Positions 34,075-44,132 of a stretch of 64,000 nt of DNA are shown here, one piece after another. Source of the DNA: Scalesia atractyloides (taxonomy: Eukaryota > Streptophyta > Magnoliopsida > Asterales > Asteraceae). Under the pieces are notes generated by a model, which worked only from the letters and a program-made list of their open reading frames with translations, searched no databases and was not told the DNA's origin. The stretch spans positions 100,030,411 through 100,094,410 of the forward strand of contig CAMTDV010000030.1 in NCBI GenBank assembly GCA_947069175.1. The letters are read 5' to 3'. Made by a program: the position numbers and the translations under genes. Position 1 is the stretch's first letter; each line of letters starts with the position of its first letter.

Positions 34075-34323
34075 ATACATCTTGTTTAATGTGAGTGTGC
34101 TGCAATTCGTAGAAACACATCAGTAATACTATTTTGAAGATTACTGATTCTTTAGTATTAGTACGCTACCACTCTTCGACAAAGTGATAAGGATACTTGT
34201 TAGTAAAACACATGTATAGCATATGCATTGTATTATATAAACATACATTTACAAGTGCGATCTACAAGACTCTTCGTTGATCGGATGTGGTGGCCGGTGG
34301 AATTAGTGAATGGGTACCATGTG

Positions 34324-35170
34324 ACATCCTATATATATATATATATATATAATGCATAACACAAGGGAATTTTAAGATAATCAAAAGTTAAGAACTATTT
34401 TTTTGCTTTTAATGAATAAGGTATAACCTAAAATGAGGATAAATCAGTCTTTTAAAGACTAATTACTCTATAATCCCCTCATCTTATTTACACTTTAATC
34501 CTCATCTTTAACAAAAATACAAATAATGAGTTAGGAAATGGGTGTGGAAGCGAGGAGGAGAACGCGGAGGTGAGGTGCCAGGGTATCCCGTCGGGGAACA
34601 CCGCCCCCCTCCGATATTTCTTTGGTGCAAACGGGGAAATTCCATTGGATTCCCTGAGCATTTATTGTGGAGTTGGTGTGTCATAACTACTGAGCTTACC
34701 CTGGACGGGAGCCGTGAACAACACAAGTGATACCGGTGTTTAAAAATTATCACAGCGGGAATTTCATCAGGATTGGGTGTCATGAAAAAAATATAAGAGT
34801 TTTCGAGCACTGTAGTTTTCATTTTATAAATTGTGGGCTAAAACCCATTCTTACATATAGGATTTTCATGATAAACCCTTAATTACAAAACACTTTTTAT
34901 TCAGGTTACATAGCATTTATTTAAGCTTTAGTGCCTCATTGCATTTTTTTTCCTTCTCTTCACTAGTAAATCTCCTTAAACATGTTTTGAAAACTCGACC
35001 AGCGGAAAAAACTATTGAGTTCATTCAATTGTATAAAAAGGCACTTTCTTATAATTGCAACATTAAAAGTTTTTACATTTGTTTGTATCTTACAACTACC
35101 CAAAGGTCTTTGTCACTCGACAGTTCCTGTGACTTTGTTCATATCACTGTTGGTCATTCTCCCAACTAGT
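34324..35170. other. Non-genic stretch with a GC-rich block
   Basis: Directly right of the duplication is a TA microsatellite (34330-34351). A GC-rich block at 34540-34740 gives open frames on both strands but shows no recognisable domain, and the two overlapping frames exclude each other. The remainder is AT-rich with nothing recognised. Confidence 0.4.
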
Positions 35171-35179
35171 GAAACTTAT

Positions 35180-36060
35180 CAAGTGGTGTATACAAAACTC
35201 CACATATTGGCAATAGTTTTTAAGTAAGAATACAAAGAATTAATCACTATTAATATAAGTAACAATTGGAAAACATTTAGGGGTTTGAAAGTATTTGATA
35301 AAAGAGAATGACTCACATTGCATAATTTTAGGGTTTTCAAGCCTCCTAGGTTAAGTCTTGGTTCTTGCATATACAACATAATGTAACACGTATTAGTGTA
35401 AGAAACCAAATCAAACTTCATCGATACTCACGAGATCAAAACCACAACGTATAAAGTATCACCTTATTCAGGCGGAACTTCATCTTTTCGTTGCTAGGGT
35501 TTCGGATTATTCAGACAGGGTATCGTTTCAGCGATTAGGTTTTCATACCCGAAATCCGAGACATAGATTCGAGAGCACGAGGTTTTGAAGTGAGAGTGAG
35601 CAAATGAGACTGCCCAAGACCTTCCATATTTATACCTGATTTTTGACGTCATCGCGCCATGAAACAAGACATGGTTTCCCCGTCGCAACACGCGAGGATG
35701 CCATGTTTATCCAGATGGAATCTGGTGTTCGTCGCGCCATGCGACGAACCAAAAGAGCCTGGTCGTGTCATGCGAAAAGGTAAGCGAGGGCATAGGTGTC
35801 ATGAGTCAGCCACGTAGGCTTGCCACATGGCGACACGTAGCCATCTGGAGAATTTGGCTCTGTCGCGACACGCGATGAGGAACAATTTTTTTTTAATTTT
35901 ATTTGACTCTTTTAGTTTTGGATTTTTCGGGTCGGGGTTTAGATTGTAAGTTTTATAGGGCCTTTTACCACCTCCCTTGAAGAGGGGAAGGGTAAGGTGA
36001 TGTGAGGTGGAGGTGATTTGGCGGATGGGGTGGCCAGGGAGCCCAAAAACGCACCCCACA
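35180..36060 (-). mobile_element. LTR-like region with TATA box and repeated TCGC..GCGA palindromes
   Basis: Read on the minus strand there is a GC-rich upstream part, then TATAAATATGGAAGG (35620-35634), then a CT-rich leader containing several CCCTA/ACCCTA words and AT-rich sequence. This layout resembles a retrotransposon LTR or a gene 5' region. At least four imperfect palindromes of the type TCGCGnCAnGCGA occur at 35640-35880. No long ORF follows, and TG..CA ends and a target duplication were not identified, so a solo LTR is only a suggestion. Confidence 0.35.
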
Positions 36061-36738
36061 GTCTTAGAAGTTACACTTTCTCCTTTTATTAAAAAGTAAC
36101 CAACCCTGTGATATTTAACCGGTCATAATTTTTTTATTTTAAATAAAATTACACTGTAATTTATTCATTTTAATTTGAGTATAATATTGCTATAGATTTT
36201 TAATTAAAAAACTGATATGTTTCGTGATTAACAGTGTCTAAAAGCTGGTAATAACTGAATCCTTAACCGAAATCGACCAAAAACGTATTAACTGAAAACC
36301 GATTAACCAAAACCAGTTATCAATTTTTTTGTACCATCATTTAACCAAACGAACCAAACTGAGCCCAACTATTCTTACTTTCATATGTTTCTAGATTTTA
36401 TATCTTCGGTTCATGTATTTCGTATTTACACCTCCATTTTATGTGTTTATACTTCTATTTTATGTATTTATACATCATTTCATTTATTTATACCTAAGTT
36501 TGATGTATTTTAAGTAAAAGTTTTAGCTATTAACCGAATAAAACCAAAGACCCTCAATCTAACCAAATAAACCAAACCGTTTAGTTAACAAAATAGACTA
36601 ATCGATAACTTCGGTTTTAAATGAGGATAATAACTGAACCAACCGAACGTTGCATACCCTGTTAATGTTTGTGTTTTACGACGCATTACACAGAGAACCT
36701 TCTACTTTATTTTCAACGCACATGTTTTTTATAGATAA
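36061..36738. other. AT-rich stretch with AACCGAAACC-type repeats
   Basis: Contains clustered AACCGA/AACCAAA words (36240-36360 and 36530-36650) and a TATTTATAC(C/T)T minisatellite-like patch at 36410-36500. No gene seen. Confidence 0.45.
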
Positions 36739-36765
36739 CTAGTGAATATGCCGCGCGTTGCGGCG
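36739..36765 (-). mobile_element. Helitron-type 3' terminus (minus)
   Basis: On the minus strand GCCGC and GCGGC (36750-36764) form a perfect 5-bp stem, followed by ATATTCA and CTAG then T. The element body would extend to higher coordinates, towards the LINE fragment at 37130. Confidence 0.55.
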
Positions 36766-37129
36766 ACGTGATATTGAACATCAAAACGCAGATAAAAAAC
36801 ATGTTGTGTCGATATATTTGTAAATCATAAAAAATGACGTTGTAATAAAAAAGAACTTTTTAAAATCATTTAACCAAAAGAAAATGTGTCTAAAACCAAC
36901 AATAAAGAATGCTGGTACTTGTACAATATTTTTTTGACGATATCAGTTTGATTCGTCATAATAAAGAAAAAAATCAATTGTTTTTTACTCGTTTGATTTT
37001 GACCAAAACTTTTATTACAGATAGTATAAAGTAATTAAAAACCACCTAAATCCCACTCACTGTCCTAAAGTCATGATTGGAAAATTAATAATTTTAAAAT
37101 AAACACATTTTACCTTTTTTTTCAATTTG

Positions 37130-37560
37130 CAAGTCTGTGGTCAGTTTCCATCGTCCGTTCAATTTTCAATTTGCCTTGGATGTGTGGAAACAGATTAGTA
37201 TTTGGTGTGGTGTACCCCTGATCTTCGGTTTTACGATTCGGGATTTGCTTACTTTACACCATAAAGCGAGATTTCAAGGCGCGATTATGACGACGTGTTG
37301 GGTTATTTGGAAAATTCGCAATGAAAAACTTTTCACGAGTAAAACGGCTACGCTGTCTAAAGAGGTGGAAGACATTAAAACTCTCGGGTTCCTATGGATG
37401 AAGAACAGATCTCCTCCTAGGTTTTTGAGTTGGAATAACTGATGTAACTTTGATTTTTGATGTATGTTTTGTTTTACGTTAGCTTCTTGCTATTTGTTTT
37501 TCAATGAAAGTAGCCGTTCAAAGAAAAGAAAAAAATAAATAATAATAATTATAATAATGG
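37130..37560 (+). pseudogene. 3' end of a plant LINE (L1-type) ORF2, with tail
   Basis: The frame at 37137-37442 reads FALDVWKQISIWCGVP, DLLTLHHKARFQGAI, VIWKIRNEKLF and TLGFLWMKNRS. This is the conserved C-terminal stretch that follows the zf-RVT domain in plant non-LTR retrotransposons. It ends at a natural stop, followed by a 3' UTR of about 60-90 bp and an A-rich tail turning into TAA repeats (37525-37558). Reverse transcriptase and endonuclease are absent: a typical 5'-truncated, dead copy. Confidence 0.72.
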
Positions 37561-38500
37561 ATCAAAAAAGCAATATAAAAACTTAAAAGAACCATATATA
37601 TAAAGTCTACTGATTCTCCATATTTGTCAATTAATACTATATATAGAATTAAGGCATTAATAAACGGGAAAGGGCCTGCTGGTAACTTCGCTTGAAGTAA
37701 AAGCAGATGGCCGGTGATTGATTCTCATTCTCAGTGCTTACGTTTTTAAACTGCTCTCTTCCGAATTTGTGTATTCAATTATTAACTTCGAGCCTTCACA
37801 CACCAACAAAGTGAAAGCGATGTGACTTATTCTATTTTTAAAATATATCAATAAATACTAAATTATATCTCGAGTCTATTTGAATCCTGATTTTTCTTCA
37901 AGAGGCAAAAGGCTCTACCACCCAGCTATACTATAGCTCGAATGACTGAATTTTAAATATTAAAATAGTTCTTTCAATTGTATATAATAGACGTTTATTT
38001 AAAGATTTTTAAATAAACATTTTTTCAAACTTACTTAATAAAATGATTTTTCTATTTTAAACTATTTTTAAATTACTTAATAAAATGGTTTTTCTATTTT
38101 AAACTGTAGGATATAAGTTTATATGATATTGTTAATTAATTCAGTTGTAACTTTTTTTTTGTTGTTGAATATTCCTTAGAGTAAAACTGTATCTTTTTAA
38201 TCAGAACTGTGACTGTTGTGATTATTATTTTGAATATGACTTTTTTAATTAGTTTTCTTCCCAAAAGCTATAAACTATTTTTATCTAAGATTTATAAAAA
38301 TTGATGGCTTGATATAAATTTTACTTAAAACCGCTTTGATATAACCGATACCGGTATTTACTTTATCACGTGTAGTGCGGGGTAAACCCACTACTTTATA
38401 ACAATTATCATATCGTTTTTTTCGTGAACTAACGCTCTTACGTTTTGTTTTGTAGGCTGCTTTGTTTGGTGTTGTACCTCCTAACAAGAAAACCTAGAGC
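37561..38500. other. AT-rich stretch, nothing recognised
   Basis: A short direct repeat (AAATTACTTAATAAAATGG/TTTTTCTATTTTAAACT, 38030-38105) is the only structure seen. No gene is supported. Confidence 0.4.
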
Positions 38501-38511
38501 AAAGGGCAGGC

Positions 38512-38565
38512 GATACGAAGCGATATGAAGACGCGGGATACGAAGCGATATGAAGACGCGGGAGA
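38512..38565. repeat. 25-bp tandem duplication, GC-rich
   Basis: ATACGAAGCGATATGAAGAC followed by GCGGG occurs twice head to tail without mismatch. Flanked by AGACACGAGACAGACAGGCGC. No gene assigned. Confidence 0.85.
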
Positions 38566-39244
38566 AGACACGAGACAGACAGGCGCATGCAAAGCGTATG
38601 GTGGTGCAAGGTGAGCGTATAGCGATGCAAAATTTGTATTTATATTTATTCTAATGAGATATTTTTGGTTTACGACATTTTTTTTTTCTAATTGTACGTT
38701 TTCTTTAGCTTTACAAGAAACCATCTAATATGTTTATTCATTTTTAATTACCATTACAAATTTATAAATGTTTGTATTAACTTTTCTTTCTAATAAAATA
38801 TTCTGTTTGTAATCCATATATATAATTCTTCGGTAAACCTTCATGCATATTTCGTTGCTGGTCCTTTTCCGATACTAACAACCAATAGTGTTCGTTGATT
38901 ATCGTCGATGATCCTTGGTGAAACTCATCGACAATCTATCGGTAAATGCATTACCCACGCCTTGTTTTTCGATGGAGTTATATCGAAGATCTATCAATGG
39001 GAAGCACCTTCATTACCGAGGGATCAAGGCGTATGTTCATCACTAAAATGGCAGTCTATATTACTTATAACGTTATAAACATATGAATAATGAACAAACT
39101 CTATGAATATAATAGTGCATTGAAAGATGTTATATTACATGTTTTTTTCCTACATAAATTGATAGGCCTTCATATTTGCATCCGTTTTAAAATTCAACTT
39201 GTACATTGGGTTGCACAAAAATGTAATGACCTTTATTTTTATAA

Positions 39245-39428
39245 TATCCGAATTTATTTGGATTCCTGAGTTCGATTTCCATAAGGGGTTTTTCTAAATT
39301 TATTGGGTTTCCTCCTGAATTGGTGTATAGACATTATTGCCTAGTGGAGATGGATATGATCGGGTAGTTCCGTTAATGACACGATGATACTCTAGTGTTT
39401 CATCAGTGATATAAATTGCAGTTCAAAA
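39245..39428 (+). mobile_element. SINE, same family as 17003 and 61180
   Basis: GAGTTCGATTTCCATAAGGG is a box B-like start. TTATTGGGTTTCCTCCTGAA, TGCCTAGTGGAGATGGATAT, GATCGGGTAGTTCCG and ACACGATGATACTC then follow in the same order as in the minus-strand element at 61180-61400. Confidence 0.6.
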
Positions 39429-39711
39429 AAGATACAATGTATATGACTTTTCAAATAACCATCTTATATTTCTTGAAAAAGTTTCAAATTGCTAGAAAAA
39501 ACTAAGCCATGAATTAAATGTTATAAATTGCTTCTTTTGAGTTTTCAATTTCATAGTGCATATATATAGTTTCGAGGACACTAATATTTCATCATGTCCT
39601 ACAATGGGACTGATATATGTTGCAAACCACAAACGGATCAAAGATCATTTATGAATGCATGAAATATATTATTTTTAATTCATGGTATTGTAATGTTGAT
39701 AAATATCTCGT

Positions 39712-39842
39712 GTATATTTATTACAATCTTGAAACAATATACATAAAAACCTTATCAATTTGGTGTGTTTCTTAATCGTGTGTATCTATTACAATCTTGA
39801 AACAATATACATAAAAACCTATCAGTTTGGTGTGTTTCTTAA
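39712..39842. repeat. Tandem duplication, two units of about 66 bp
   Basis: TTACAATCTTGAAACAATAT, ACATAAAAACCT and TTTGGTGTGTTTCTTAAT occur twice in succession with two or three differences. Confidence 0.85.
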
Positions 39843-39939
39843 TTAAGGTTTTGTGCAACCCCACGCAAGATAAGGTTGAATTACTACTTTCAAACAATGT
39901 TTCACACGATCCAAACAAAGATACGCAAAGTCGTTAGTT

Positions 39940-40202
39940 AATTATAGGGCAAATTGTATTTTACGTCATTTAAATTTCAGTAAAACTTCAGGCGTTATGC
40001 TTTAACTAACGAAATTACAATGGATGTCCTATGTTCCAATTTCTTTATAGACGGTGTTACTTTCTCCCTAAAAAGATTACGAAAATAAAGAGCATTCGAT
40101 ACAAAGAAATTAAACATAAAGAACATCTGTTGTAATTTCGTTAGTTAAAGAATAACATTCGAATACTTGCTGAAATTTAAAGGATGTAAAATACAATGGA
40201 TC
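39940..40202. mobile_element. Fold-back MITE with about 100-bp arms
   Basis: TTGTATTTTACGTCATTTAA, ATTTCAGTAAAACTTC and TTTAACTAACGAAATTACAA on the left are repeated inverted on the right (TTGTAATTTCGTTAGTTAAA, GCTGAAATTTAAAGGATG, TAAAATACAATG). Possible target duplication TCGTTAGTTA/TCGTTGATTA (39931, 40201) has two mismatches. Mutator-like size and form. Confidence 0.65.
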
Positions 40203-40526
40203 GTTGATTATGTCAAACTCCTGATTGAAAGCTCAACAATATAAATACACGAAAGTGAAAATGATGGAGACAAGTAGCAAGGTATGAATATGCATTACAT
40301 GACATAATTATAAATTTGTTAGATGATTTTAGGGGAGTACATTTGAATTTAATAAATTGGTCGAGGATCTCATGGAGTACATTTGACTTTAGGTTGTGTG
40401 TTCTAAACCAAATTTTTAAAGATACTGTTCAAATTTTTTTACTGTATTTGATGCAATATAAACGAAACAAAAATAGAAACACGATAATAAATAAATGTAA
40501 ACACATACCTACTAGATTTCTCCTCT

Positions 40527-40935
40527 TCAGTTTTTAAAAGCTTGAAATCGAGCCATTACATTCTCTTCTTTAACTCTATCATAAGTTTCTGTTTCGATCG
40601 CATAAACTAGAGCATTGTTCAAATATTCATCACCCATTCGATTGTGTAAATCTATATTGATAAGCTTTATTTTAGAAAAAAAACATCTTTCAATGGTTGC
40701 GGTTGCAGCCGGTAAAACCAATGCTAGCATTAATATCCGATAAACCAAAGGAAAAGTATTATGTTTTCCGGTTTCTACCATCACACAAGCAAGGTCACAC
40801 ATTCCATTTAGTTTTGCGAATGTACCTTTAATGTGTGATAAAAGACTGTAAGATCACAAGAAGACATCCTCTTCTTCTTTAGTAAAATCATTCGAATACA
40901 TCTCAGAAAATGTCATTATCTTAGATATGTCAAAC
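40527..40935 (-). pseudogene. hAT transposase C-terminal fragment
   Basis: The minus-strand frame ending at 40527 reads DLACVMVETGKHNTFPLVYR, ILMLALVLPAATATIERCF, LHNRMGDEYLNNALVYAIE. This is the C-terminal dimerisation region of plant hAT transposases (TTF-type zinc-finger/ZMYM1-like group). Upstream in the same frame (to about 40935) the reading continues (FSEMYSNDFTKEEED, LSHIKGTFAKLNGM) but is broken by a stop. The usual FSAMKI after ERC is FFSKIKL. The DDE catalytic core upstream is missing. Confidence 0.72.
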
Positions 40936-41389
40936 TTAGAAAATGAATCACAAGGATTTAGAAATGATATCGATTAGTAATGACATTCTTTGATTACCAT
41001 AACTTTCTGTCATATCTAACATCTCAATCTTGTTTTTTTTTTCTTCACAAAAAGATATCACTCTTGCCAATATCTTGTGAAACCCGTAACGGAACTAGAA
41101 GTTAAGAATCCCAAATTGTAACAAGTAGAAGTGGATGATGATTGGATATATGTGGAAGGGACTAGAGACTTGGGAGGCGGCCGAAGAACTAGTCGAAGGC
41201 TAGCCGGACGTCGGAGCAGCGTGGAGGTCGATGGAGGGTGCGTGAATGTGTCGTTGTTCTAGTTGACTGGTCTTATTCTGGATAAAGAGTTGTCACGTGG
41301 CACTACATAAGTGACACATAAACACACTTTTTTTTCACCATCTACACCATCAAACGAGATTTAGTGGAAGGACTTTGTTGGGGGGTTTT

Positions 41390-41510
41390 TGGAAGTAGTC
41401 TCTCTATTCTAACTGGGTAGAGGTAAGACTGTACATCTTACTGTCCTCAGACCATACCTTAGCTTTTTTATTAGTAGGATTTACCGAGTATGATGATAGT
41501 GACTTTGTTG
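41390..41510 (+). mobile_element. Au-like SINE, 3' part
   Basis: AACTGGGTAGAGGTAAGACT, GTACATCTTACTGTCCTCAG, ACCATACCTTAG and GGATTTACCGAGTATGATGA follow the order of the conserved 3' half of the plant Au SINE family (GGTAGGGGTAAGG, TACCCTCCCCAGACCCC, GGGATTACACTGGGTATG). Only the 3' part is recognisable. Confidence 0.6.
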
Positions 41511-41553
41511 GGGGCTTCGTTGATAATTGTGTAACCATTGTTTATTTCTCATT

Positions 41554-41712
41554 TTCTTTATTTGTATCTTAAATATACAATGAACAATAATATATAAGCC
41601 AATTATAAGCTAAAAAACTTAAAGTTTGATTAAATTTCTTTATTTGTATCTTGAATATACAATGAATATATAAGCCAATTATAAGCTTAAAAAATTAAAG
41701 TTTTATTAAATT
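41554..41712. repeat. Tandem duplication, two units of about 80 bp
   Basis: TTTCTTTATTTGTATCTTAA, ATATACAATGAA, TATATAAGCCAATTATAAGC and TTAAAGTTTGATTAAATT occur twice with small indels. Confidence 0.85.
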
Positions 41713-41949
41713 TAAAAAACCTACGAATATTTGAAAGAAAAACTAAATATTTGTGAATTACTTTTTTTTTCTTTCGTATTTCTAATAAAAGCATCTGACA
41801 AAAGAACTATTAACCCAATTTCAATCTAACATCAAGACCTGCAAATACTGTTGGGAGAAATGGAAACAATTTGATGTATTTGAACTTTTGTAACTCTGTT
41901 GATTCGTATTTCTTTGTATCCGCTCTAGTTTCTAGCTGACTCTTTATAT

Positions 41950-42300
41950 TTATATATAAAGTGCGTTGCCGTTAAAAAGAAAAGACCGGCAAATACTTTC
42001 TTCTTCGTGTTGGGCTATTGAGGAGGGGTAACATAATATTTTTTTGCCAAGGGTAGCGGAATACAAAAGAGCGTTGAAAATCTTTTTTGCACTTCCGATG
42101 AAAAGTTGAGGGGTATCACGGCCTACCCTTGCTAATATGGCAGGTCTACTCCCTGGTTGTGTGTTGTCGAATGACGCAAAATGCCACATCAATTGGCCGG
42201 GCGTCAAATCCAAGCCACCGCCATTCCAATAACAAGCGCCATCCATATGGTTCAGCCTCCCATGTGGGGCTCAATTATTCTACAATCAATTATAGTTTTT
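41950..42300. mobile_element. GC-richer non-coding block, probably a MITE
   Basis: A 98-codon minus-strand frame spans this block, but its composition (GC-rich island in AT-rich DNA, open frames on both strands) resembles the MITE at 12340-12650 rather than a gene. I could not define paired ends, so the element type is uncertain. Confidence 0.3.
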
Positions 42301-42307
42301 TGTTTTT

Positions 42308-42690
42308 TTTTCATTAATTTATTGAGTAAGATTGTTATTCCACAATACATAACCTTAGAATACTAATAGTTGTGGTTGATCGTCTCTTAGCCGTACATTG
42401 GTTTTCAACGATAGTTTATCTGATATATGTATCATTACATATATAAGGTCAAAAATTAAAAAAAGTGGCATGTTCAGGTTGTATCAAGTTGAGTTTCTAG
42501 CGCCAACTTAAAGTCAGTTAAGTTTGTTTAGAATGATTATTAGTCAGTTAGGTTTGTTTAGAATGATTATTTTTACCTTTTTATAAATTATAAACTATAA
42601 AGACCGGTTAAGTTGTTTAGAATGATTATTTTTACCACCGGTTAATTTATTGAGTGAGGTTGTTATTCCACAATACATAACCTTTGTCGT
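42308..42690. repeat. Local duplications around TTATTCCACAATACATAACC
   Basis: TTAATTTATTGAGTAAGATT with GTTATTCCACAATACATAAC (42313-42352) recurs at 42643-42682. Between them TTTGTTTAGAATGATTATT is present three times. It appears to be stepwise local duplication. Confidence 0.7.
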
Positions 42691-42972
42691 CCCCTACCGG
42701 TGTCTACCATAATGGTGATTCCACCCTCAAATCAATTAAATTAATTCGAACCTGTATAACCGTGTAGTGATACTGTTTAATTTAAGTTACATCTTTTTTC
42801 TTCTACAATATACATGTGATAGGTAAATTACATTTTATCTATTTTATTTTCATACATTTTTTCAGTTTAAATGTTTTACTGACATTTATCTCAATATTGT
42901 AATACTAGTTCAAAGGGATCAAGCTGGACTCGTAAAATCGTAGTGTTAAAACAATATGTAACGATTTGGAGG

Positions 42973-43345
42973 CACTACTAGAAAATTGTACAGTTTCCTA
43001 CGTATTTCGGATAAAAAGAAAACATATTTTTAGAAAAAATGCTCGTGAGAAAAGTTTTCCGACAAACAAACATCGTCGGAAGTTTCCTAAGCATTTCAGA
43101 CACATTTTAGTTTTTAAATTTTATTTTCCTACGCATTTCCTACTCATTTTTTATTTAATTCCTAAGCATTCGACAAACAAAATTTTAGTTTCTTAACTTA
43201 TGTTTTTTTACGAAATTCCAACAAATGATGTTATTTTTATATTTTTATTTACCTACACATTTCCGACGACAATATTTTTTATTTTTCTACACATTTTCAA
43301 CATAAACTAATATTTTTTAATCACATTAATCAACTGTAACGTTGT
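42973..43345 (+). mobile_element. CACTA-type element remnant
   Basis: Begins CACTACTAGAAAATTGTAC, the CACTA terminal motif also seen (inverted) at 7479. Subterminal TTTCCGAC/TTCCTACGCATTTCC words follow in series. The right end may be TTGTTTAGTG near 43345, but this is weak. Confidence 0.5.
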
Positions 43346-43647
43346 TTAGTGTGTGACCTTCAAAGTATTAAGCATAAATAGCCACATTGATTGATATAGT
43401 GAGAATGCCCGCGCGATCTGGCAGGTGTCGCGGGTGATATTAGATTTCATTATGACGTTTATTACAAACCACAACCCATGTTGGGTATCTAACGTTATAT
43501 TTTATTTCAACATAAAAATTGTCGTAGAACCTATAAGGTCACCAACACGCAAATAAGGTCTAGAATTTCCATATGAAAAGCAAAGTTTATTAAACCATAA
43601 GGAGCTGCAGATGAGAGAGCGTGGTCTATGGTCACATACCGCCGATG

Positions 43648-43765
43648 GAGAAGAAGACTTGGATATATTTGATACTAAGATGATTTGTTAATGTACAGCC
43701 CATGGAGAAGAAGACTTGGATATATTTGATACTAAATGGTTTGTTAATGTTTGGTTTGATGATTT
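43648..43765. repeat. Tandem duplication, two units of about 60 bp
   Basis: CCATGGAGAAGAAGACTTGG with ATATATTTGATACTAA and GATTTGTTAATGT occurs twice in succession, with a small indel. Confidence 0.8.
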
Positions 43766-44132
43766 AGTTTTAAGAATGGGATTTTAATAATGTTCGGTTT
43801 AATAGTAGCTCAATACATACATAAAAGGTTTTCACTTCATCATGGTATCAAATATGTCCAATGATGTGTAAACCAAACGTAATCTAAGTTTTTATAAAAA
43901 AAAAACATATGTGGCCTTAGGGAAATCATTAGGGATTAGGCAAAAACCAAAGATATACTACTGATCATGATATCCAACAAATGAAAGTAATATTCAAGAT
44001 CCCTAGTTAAATAATTGTACCAATTTTTATTCTTGACTTAAAAAAAGCATCATCTAAAAGAGTTCACACCCCAAGCATAGGTTGCACCTCACCATCAGCA
44101 AGCATCATAGAGCTATGATGAAGAACTATGAA

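Larger units (their letters stand above)
29923..34323. repeat. 4.4-kb tandem duplication, unit 2
   Basis: Unit 2 repeats unit 1 with few differences. Notable ones are an insertion of about 14 bp near 31174 (ATAAGCATTATCAGGG), shortening of the TA run near 31350, loss of a short GC-rich segment near 32145, and a longer T run at 33085. The right edge is GTG at 34321-34323, after which unrelated ACATCCTATATATA begins. Confidence 0.95.

Noticed and set aside
34508..34822. 104-codon minus-strand ORF and 62-codon plus-strand ORF
   Set aside because: Overlapping frames in a GC-rich block, with no domain, start context or splice support.
43405..43440. GC hairpin CCCGCGCGATC..GTCGCGGG as another Helitron end
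   Set aside because: On neither strand is it followed at the right distance by CTRR and T, so the diagnostic terminus is missing.
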